Part shown: positions 60,149 through 64,000 of the stretch, piece by piece
Layout of the letters: every line of letters begins with the position of its first letter
Position numbering within the stretch: the stretch's first letter is position 1
Assembly (NCBI RefSeq): GCF_030818485.1
Contig: NZ_JAUTAJ010000004.1
Span: 496,001 to 560,000, forward strand
From: Pseudoroseomonas cervicalis
GTDB lineage: Bacteria > Pseudomonadota > Alphaproteobacteria > Acetobacterales > Acetobacteraceae
DNA length: 64,000 bases
Direction: 5' to 3'
Translations under genes and position numbers: made by a program
The notes under the pieces: model-generated
Database searches by the model: none
What the model was told of the DNA's origin: nothing
Seen by the model: only the letters and a program-made list of their open reading frames with translations

Positions 60149-61582
60149 TCAGCCGTGCTTGATGGCGATGGTCTTCAGCGAGGCGAAGCCGGCCAGGGCG
60201 GCAAAGCCCTTCTCGCGGCCATGGCCGGAGCGCTTCACGCCGCCGAAGGGCAGCTCCACGCCGCCGCCGGCGCCATAGTTGTTGACGAAGACCTGGCCCA
60301 CCTTGATGCCGCGCGACAGCCGCATGGCGCGGCCGATATCGGCGGTCCAGACGCCGGCCACCAGGCCGAACTGGGTGCCATTGGCGATCGCCAGCGCCTC
60401 GGCCTCATCGGTGAAGCGGATGGCGGTGAGCACCGGGCCGAACACCTCCTCCTGGGCCAGGCGATGGCTGGGGGCGACGTCGGCCAGCAGCGTCGGCTGC
60501 ACGTAATAGCCGCCCTCCGGCGCGTTGGAGGCGATGCGGCCCTGGCCGGCGAAGCGCAGCCCATCCTGCTTCGCGAAATCGAGGAAGCCGTTGACGCGCT
60601 TCTGCTGGTCGGCATTCACCAGCGGGCCGAGATCGAGGTCGAGCTCCGCCGGGCCGGCCTCCAGCTTGCCGAAGCGGCCGGCGAGATCCTCGACGAAGCG
60701 GTCGAAGACCGGCGCCTGCACCAGCACGCGGCTACCGGCCGAGCAGGTCTGCCCGGCATTCTGGATGATGCCGTTCATCACCGTCGCCGCCGCCGTCTCC
60801 AGATCGGCATCCTGGAACACCAGCTGCGGGCTCTTGCCGCCCAGCTCCAGCGTCACCGGGATGGTGTTCCGGGCGGCGGCCGTCTGCACCAGCGTGCCGA
60901 CCTCCGGGCTGCCGGTGAAGGAAACGTGGGAGATGCCGGGATGCGACGTCAGCGCCGCACCAGCCTCCTCGCCCAGGCCGGTGACGACGTTCCACACCCC
61001 CTCGGGGAAACCGGCCTCCGCCGCCAGCTCGGCCAGCATCAGCGAGGAGAGCGAGGCATCCTCCGCCGGCTTCAGCACGCAGGCATTGCCCATGGCCAGC
61101 GCCGCGCCGACCGAGCGGCCGACGATCTGCATCGGGTAGTTCCAGGGCACGATATGGCCGGTGACGCCATGCGGCTCCCACACCGTCATCACCGTCATGC
61201 CATCGGCATAGGGGATGGTGTCGCCATGCATCTTGTCGGCGCTGCCGCCATAGAATTCGAAATAGCGGGCGCAGGCGGTGGCATCCGCCCGCGCCTGGCG
61301 GATCGGCTTGCCGACATCGCGGCTCTCCGCCTGGGCCAGCTTCTCGGCATCGCGCAGGATCAGCTGCGCCAGCTTCATCAGCAGACGGCCGCGCTCAGTG
61401 GCCGGCATGCGGCCCCAGGGGCCCTCCAGCGCGGCCTGCGCGGCGCGCACCGCGGCATCGATCTCGGCCGCCCCGCCGCGCGCGATCTGCGCGAAGGGAT
61501 GGCCGTCCGACGGGTTGAGAACCGGGATATGCCGCTCGGCCGCGACGCTGCGCCCGCCGATCCAATGGCCGTAATTCTGCAT
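60149..61582 (-). CDS. NAD(P)+-dependent aldehyde dehydrogenase
   Basis: A 477-residue ALDH. The active-site Cys280 lies in [13 protein letters not shown], the base in [13 protein letters not shown], Rossmann part [13 protein letters not shown], and the conserved [13 protein letters not shown] and [15 protein letters not shown] near the end. It oxidises an aldehyde to the acid with NAD(P)+. The [17 protein letters not shown] tail resembles gamma-aminobutyraldehyde / betaine-type dehydrogenases. ATG 61582. Tandem with ynfA on the minus strand. Confidence 0.93.
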   Translation of the reverse strand: MQNYGHWIGGRSVAAERHIPVLNPSDGHPFAQIARGGAAEIDAAVRAAQAALEGPWGRMPATERGRLLMKLAQLILRDAEKLAQAESRDVGKPIRQARADATACARYFEFYGGSADKMHGDTIPYADGMTVMTVWEPHGVTGHIVPWNYPMQIVGRSVGAALAMGNACVLKPAEDASLSSLMLAELAAEAGFPEGVWNVVTGLGEEAGAALTSHPGISHVSFTGSPEVGTLVQTAAARNTIPVTLELGGKSPQLVFQDADLETAAATVMNGIIQNAGQTCSAGSRVLVQAPVFDRFVEDLAGRFGKLEAGPAELDLDLGPLVNADQQKRVNGFLDFAKQDGLRFAGQGRIASNAPEGGYYVQPTLLADVAPSHRLAQEEVFGPVLTAIRFTDEAEALAIANGTQFGLVAGVWTADIGRAMRLSRGIKVGQVFVNNYGAGGGVELPFGGVKRSGHGREKGFAALAGFASLKTIAIKHG

Positions 61583-61666
61583 GGCTTCCTCCGCAGATCT
61601 GCTGGCGCAAGGTCTAGGACGGGGCGGGCGGGCTGGCCAGGGAGGGGATCAAAGCCGGAAAAGCAG

Positions 61667-61704
61667 AATCTTCTTTTTCTGAAGAAAAAGAAGCAAAAAG
61701 ACTT
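61667..61704 (-). repeat. A/T-rich hairpin repeat, short copy
   Basis: Bases identical to 22605-22642: a hairpin CTTCTTTTTC-TGAA-GAAAAAGAAG followed by CAAAAAGACTT. It lies between the LctP-like permease stop (61726) and the aldehyde dehydrogenase start (61582), both minus-strand. It carries only the first hairpin of the long copy at 22605. AT-rich against its surroundings. Confidence 0.8.
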
Positions 61705-61725
61705 TGTCGGTGAGGGAGCGCACCC

Positions 61726-63135
61726 TCAGAAGAACAGCGCCAGGGTGATCCAGGCCCAGCCCACCACGGGGATCGCCAGCAGCGAGGGCCAGAGCAGGCG
61801 CCAGATCGCCGCCGGGCTGGTGCCGGCCAGGCCGGCGATCATCGCCGTCACCGCGAAGCTCATGCCGGAGGCGGCCGCGCCGGAGAAATTGTGCAGCCCG
61901 CCGGCCAGCGCCGCCGGCAGCCCCGCCGCCTGGCCCAGCGCCGCCTGCACCGGCATCAAGGCCGCGTTGGAACCGACATTGCTGCCCGTCACCATGCCGG
62001 AGACCATGCCGAGCACCGGCATCGCATAGGGGGCGAGCGGGCCGAGCGCGCCGCCGGCCTGCTCGGCCAGGCTGGCGGCGATGCCGGAACCGGCCAGCCA
62101 GCGGCCCAGCAGCACATAGAGCAGCATGGCCAGCGCCGGCCGCCTTGCCCGCGCCAGCGCCGCCCGCACCGCCTGCGGCGCGCCCCGTGGCCGCAGCGCC
62201 AGGATCAGCGCGGAGACGAGGGCCAGGACCACCGCCACATGGGTGGCCGGCAGGGCGGGCAGGGTGGGGAATGGCTTCCAGGCCGGCGCGCCATGCCAGG
62301 AGCGCGCCAGCAGCAGCGCCGCCGCCAGCCCGGCCCAGGGGGCCAGCGCCAGCAGCGCCCGGCGCCAGCCCGCGGCCCCCTGCGGCGGGTCCAGCCGCCA
62401 CAGCACCCAGAGCAGCGGCAGGCCGGAGGCGAGGATGCCCGCCGCCTCGAAGGGCAGCAGCAGGTTGGCGGCCAGCAGCAGGGCGGCGACCAGCCCCATC
62501 AGCCCGAACTGCGCCAGCTTCTCCGCCGCCGGCACCGGCACCCCGGCCAGGGCGGACAGGCGCCAGAACACCGGCGCCAGGCAGAGCAGCCAGGTGGCGT
62601 GCGGCCAGGCGGTGGCCAGCGCCACCGCCTGCGGCGGCACGCCGATCAGCGCCGCCCCCAGCGCCGTGCCGGGGCCGAGCCCGCCCCAGGGCACCAGCAC
62701 CAGCGCCATCAGCGCCAGCGCCGCCGCCGGCGTGCCCAGCAGCCCCATGCGCCGCAGCTGGGCCAGCGCGAAAACCCCGCCGACGGCGAAGCCGGTGACG
62801 CTCTCGACAAAGGTGCCGGCCAGCAGGGTGGCGGCGAAGATCCGGCGCGGCGTGGCCGGCAGGCTGGCCTGGTCCGGCGGGCCGAGGCGCGAGACCGCGG
62901 CATGGAACAGCAGCCCGCCGGCCAGCACGCCGATCGGCTGCAGCGCCAGATAGGCGCCGCGCAGGCTCTCGGCGGAGAGGAAGGGCAGCAGCGCGGCACC
63001 GGGCGGCAGGGTCAGCAGGATGGCCGGCAGGCTGGCGGCCAGCGCGGCCAGGCAGGCCGGCACCGGACCGGCGCGTCCGCTCAGCAACAGGGACAGCAGC
63101 AGGAGGAGCGGCGCGGCTTGCAGCAGCAGGAGCAT
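61726..63135 (-). CDS. LctP-like permease
   Basis: A 469-residue protein with about twelve to thirteen helices, in the L-lactate permease superfamily. FVESVTGFAVGGVFALAQL parallels the LctP glycine/acid motif, and late MVSGMVTGSNVGSNAALMPVQ is also a family feature (TGSN x SNA). The N-terminus LLLLQAAPLLLLLSLLLSG is a helix. It may carry lactate, glycolate or another short hydroxyacid. ATG 63135. The alanine/leucine-rich stretch makes assignment moderate. Confidence 0.82.
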   Translation of the reverse strand: MLLLLQAAPLLLLLSLLLSGRAGPVPACLAALAASLPAILLTLPPGAALLPFLSAESLRGAYLALQPIGVLAGGLLFHAAVSRLGPPDQASLPATPRRIFAATLLAGTFVESVTGFAVGGVFALAQLRRMGLLGTPAAALALMALVLVPWGGLGPGTALGAALIGVPPQAVALATAWPHATWLLCLAPVFWRLSALAGVPVPAAEKLAQFGLMGLVAALLLAANLLLPFEAAGILASGLPLLWVLWRLDPPQGAAGWRRALLALAPWAGLAAALLLARSWHGAPAWKPFPTLPALPATHVAVVLALVSALILALRPRGAPQAVRAALARARRPALAMLLYVLLGRWLAGSGIAASLAEQAGGALGPLAPYAMPVLGMVSGMVTGSNVGSNAALMPVQAALGQAAGLPAALAGGLHNFSGAAASGMSFAVTAMIAGLAGTSPAAIWRLLWPSLLAIPVVGWAWITLALFF

Positions 63136-63210
63136 GGCGGCGCATCCTCCCCCCGCGCGGCGCGGCGCGCCAGGGGGGGGACGCCAGGGGGAGGACGCCA
63201 GGCCGGGCGG

Positions 63211-64000
63211 TCAGGCGGCGCGGATGCCGCTCAGCAGCCCCTCGATCCGCTGGCGCAGCGCGCTGGACTGGTCGGCCATGCCGGTGGCGGCGGCGCGCAG
63301 CTGCTCCGCCGCCTGCCCGGTGCGCTGCGCCGCCTCGCCGACCGTGGCGGTGTTGCGCGTCACCTCCTGCGTGCCGCGCGCGGCCTCGGCCACGGCGCGG
63401 CCGATCTCCTGCGTCGCCACCGCCTGCTGCTCGGCGGCGGCGGCCACCTGGGTGGTGATGCGCTCCATATCGGCGATGGTGCGGGCGATGTTGCCGATGG
63501 CCTGCACCGCGCCCCGCGTCTCGCCCTGCATGCTGTTGATCTGCTGGCTGATCTGCTCGGTGGCGCGGGCCGTCTGACTGGCCAGGTTCTTGACCTCGCT
63601 GGCCACCACGGCGAAGCCCTTGCCGGCATCGCCGGCCCGCGCCGCCTCGATCGTGGCGTTCAGCGCCAGCAGATTGGTGCGGCTGGCAATGTCGGTGATT
63701 AGGTCCACCACATCGCCGATGCTGCGCGCCGCCTCGGAGAGGGATTGCACGGCGCCATCGGTGGCCCGGGCATCCTCGCCGGCGCGGCGGGCCACGGCGG
63801 CGCTTTCGCTGACCTGCCGCGCCACCTCGGCGATGGACGCGGCCAGCTCCTCGGCCGAGGCCGCCACGGTCTGCACATTGGCGCTGGCGTCATTGGCCGC
63901 GCCCATGACGTTGCGCACCAGCGCGCTGCTCTGCTCCGCCGCCTGGCTGATCTCCTGCGCCGAGCCGCGCAGCAGCTGCACGGCGCGGCCGACATCGTCC
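63211..64000 (-). CDS. Methyl-accepting chemotaxis protein, C-terminal part
   Basis: The C-terminal signalling domain, cut by the window edge: the frame stays open through base 64000, so the sensor part lies beyond. About 263 residues are visible, all coiled-coil helical. The highly conserved hairpin tip is [20 protein letters not shown] then [20 protein letters not shown]. Heptad repeats with [20 protein letters not shown] are adaptation-region like. Signals to CheA/CheW. Ends at [15 protein letters not shown]. Confidence 0.93.
   Translation of the reverse strand, partial: DDVGRAVQLLRGSAQEISQAAEQSSALVRNVMGAANDASANVQTVAASAEELAASIAEVARQVSESAAVARRAGEDARATDGAVQSLSEAARSIGDVVDLITDIASRTNLLALNATIEAARAGDAGKGFAVVASEVKNLASQTARATEQISQQINSMQGETRGAVQAIGNIARTIADMERITTQVAAAAEQQAVATQEIGRAVAEAARGTQEVTRNTATVGEAAQRTGQAAEQLRAAATGMADQSSALRQRIEGLLSGIRAA

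Overview
The window is a continuous piece of very GC-rich chromosome (G+C well above two thirds by eye), packed with genes of strong GC3 codon bias. The gene set points to an alphaproteobacterium of the Acetobacteraceae, most like Roseomonas and relatives: Bug/Tct tricarboxylate transport genes, a TRAP transporter, a DsbB/CysE block, a MotA/TolQ-OmpA envelope operon, ExoD and many catabolic transporters. The placement is inference from gene content; no rRNA or marker alignment was possible. There is no prophage, insertion sequence, CRISPR array or clearly foreign island.

Layout. 1-5.1 kb: LysR regulator, aroE-coaE, gshB, cytochrome b561, a DUF429-like protein. 5.1-11.7 kb: panE (frame-shifted), an M20 amidohydrolase, tctBA, manC and a 49-residue membrane protein whose ribosome-binding site lies in a hairpin. 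11.7-17.2 kb: gluQ, an esterase, an HNH nuclease, the cysE-dsbB-lipoprotein operon, a glutathione transferase and tRNA-Leu(CAA). 17.2-24.0 kb: a three-gene OmpA / TolQ-like / coiled-coil OmpA operon (last gene frame-shifted), suhB, efp and a DUF445 protein. 24.0-28.7 kb: zinc uptake genes znuC and znuB behind a Zur-like dyad, exoD, ridA and dctA. 29.0-34.7 kb: sugar-nucleotide epimerase, DegT aminotransferase, FAD protein and a polytopic membrane protein. 34.8-42.8 kb: M20 peptidase, hybrid histidine kinase, amidase, polysaccharide deacetylase and diaminopropionate ammonia-lyase. 42.8-49.7 kb: ugpBAEC behind a Pho-box-like array, an orphan Bug protein and a frame-shifted branched-chain amino acid type binding protein. 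49.8-64.0 kb: quinone oxidoreductase, EamA transporter, hydrolase, YjaB acetyltransferase, AlkA-type glycosylase, lysR-dctPQM TRAP locus, MFS transporter, small proteins, aldehyde dehydrogenase, LctP-like permease and a truncated chemotaxis receptor.

How it works together. The dominant theme is scavenging: Zn(II), glycerol-3-phosphate, C4-dicarboxylates and other organic acids (DctA, TRAP, Tct/Bug, LctP-like), with hydrolases that release amino acids and amines. Scattered polysaccharide genes (manC, exoD, epimerase plus aminotransferase) suggest exopolysaccharide or LPS synthesis.

Most notable are things no single gene explains. Two families of dispersed 3'-end repeats recur; one supplies the stop codons of two genes. 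Strong regulatory-site candidates precede ugp (Pho), znu (Zur) and the LysR/MFS pair. Three genes each carry one extra base at a G/C run, which looks more like sequence error than decay.
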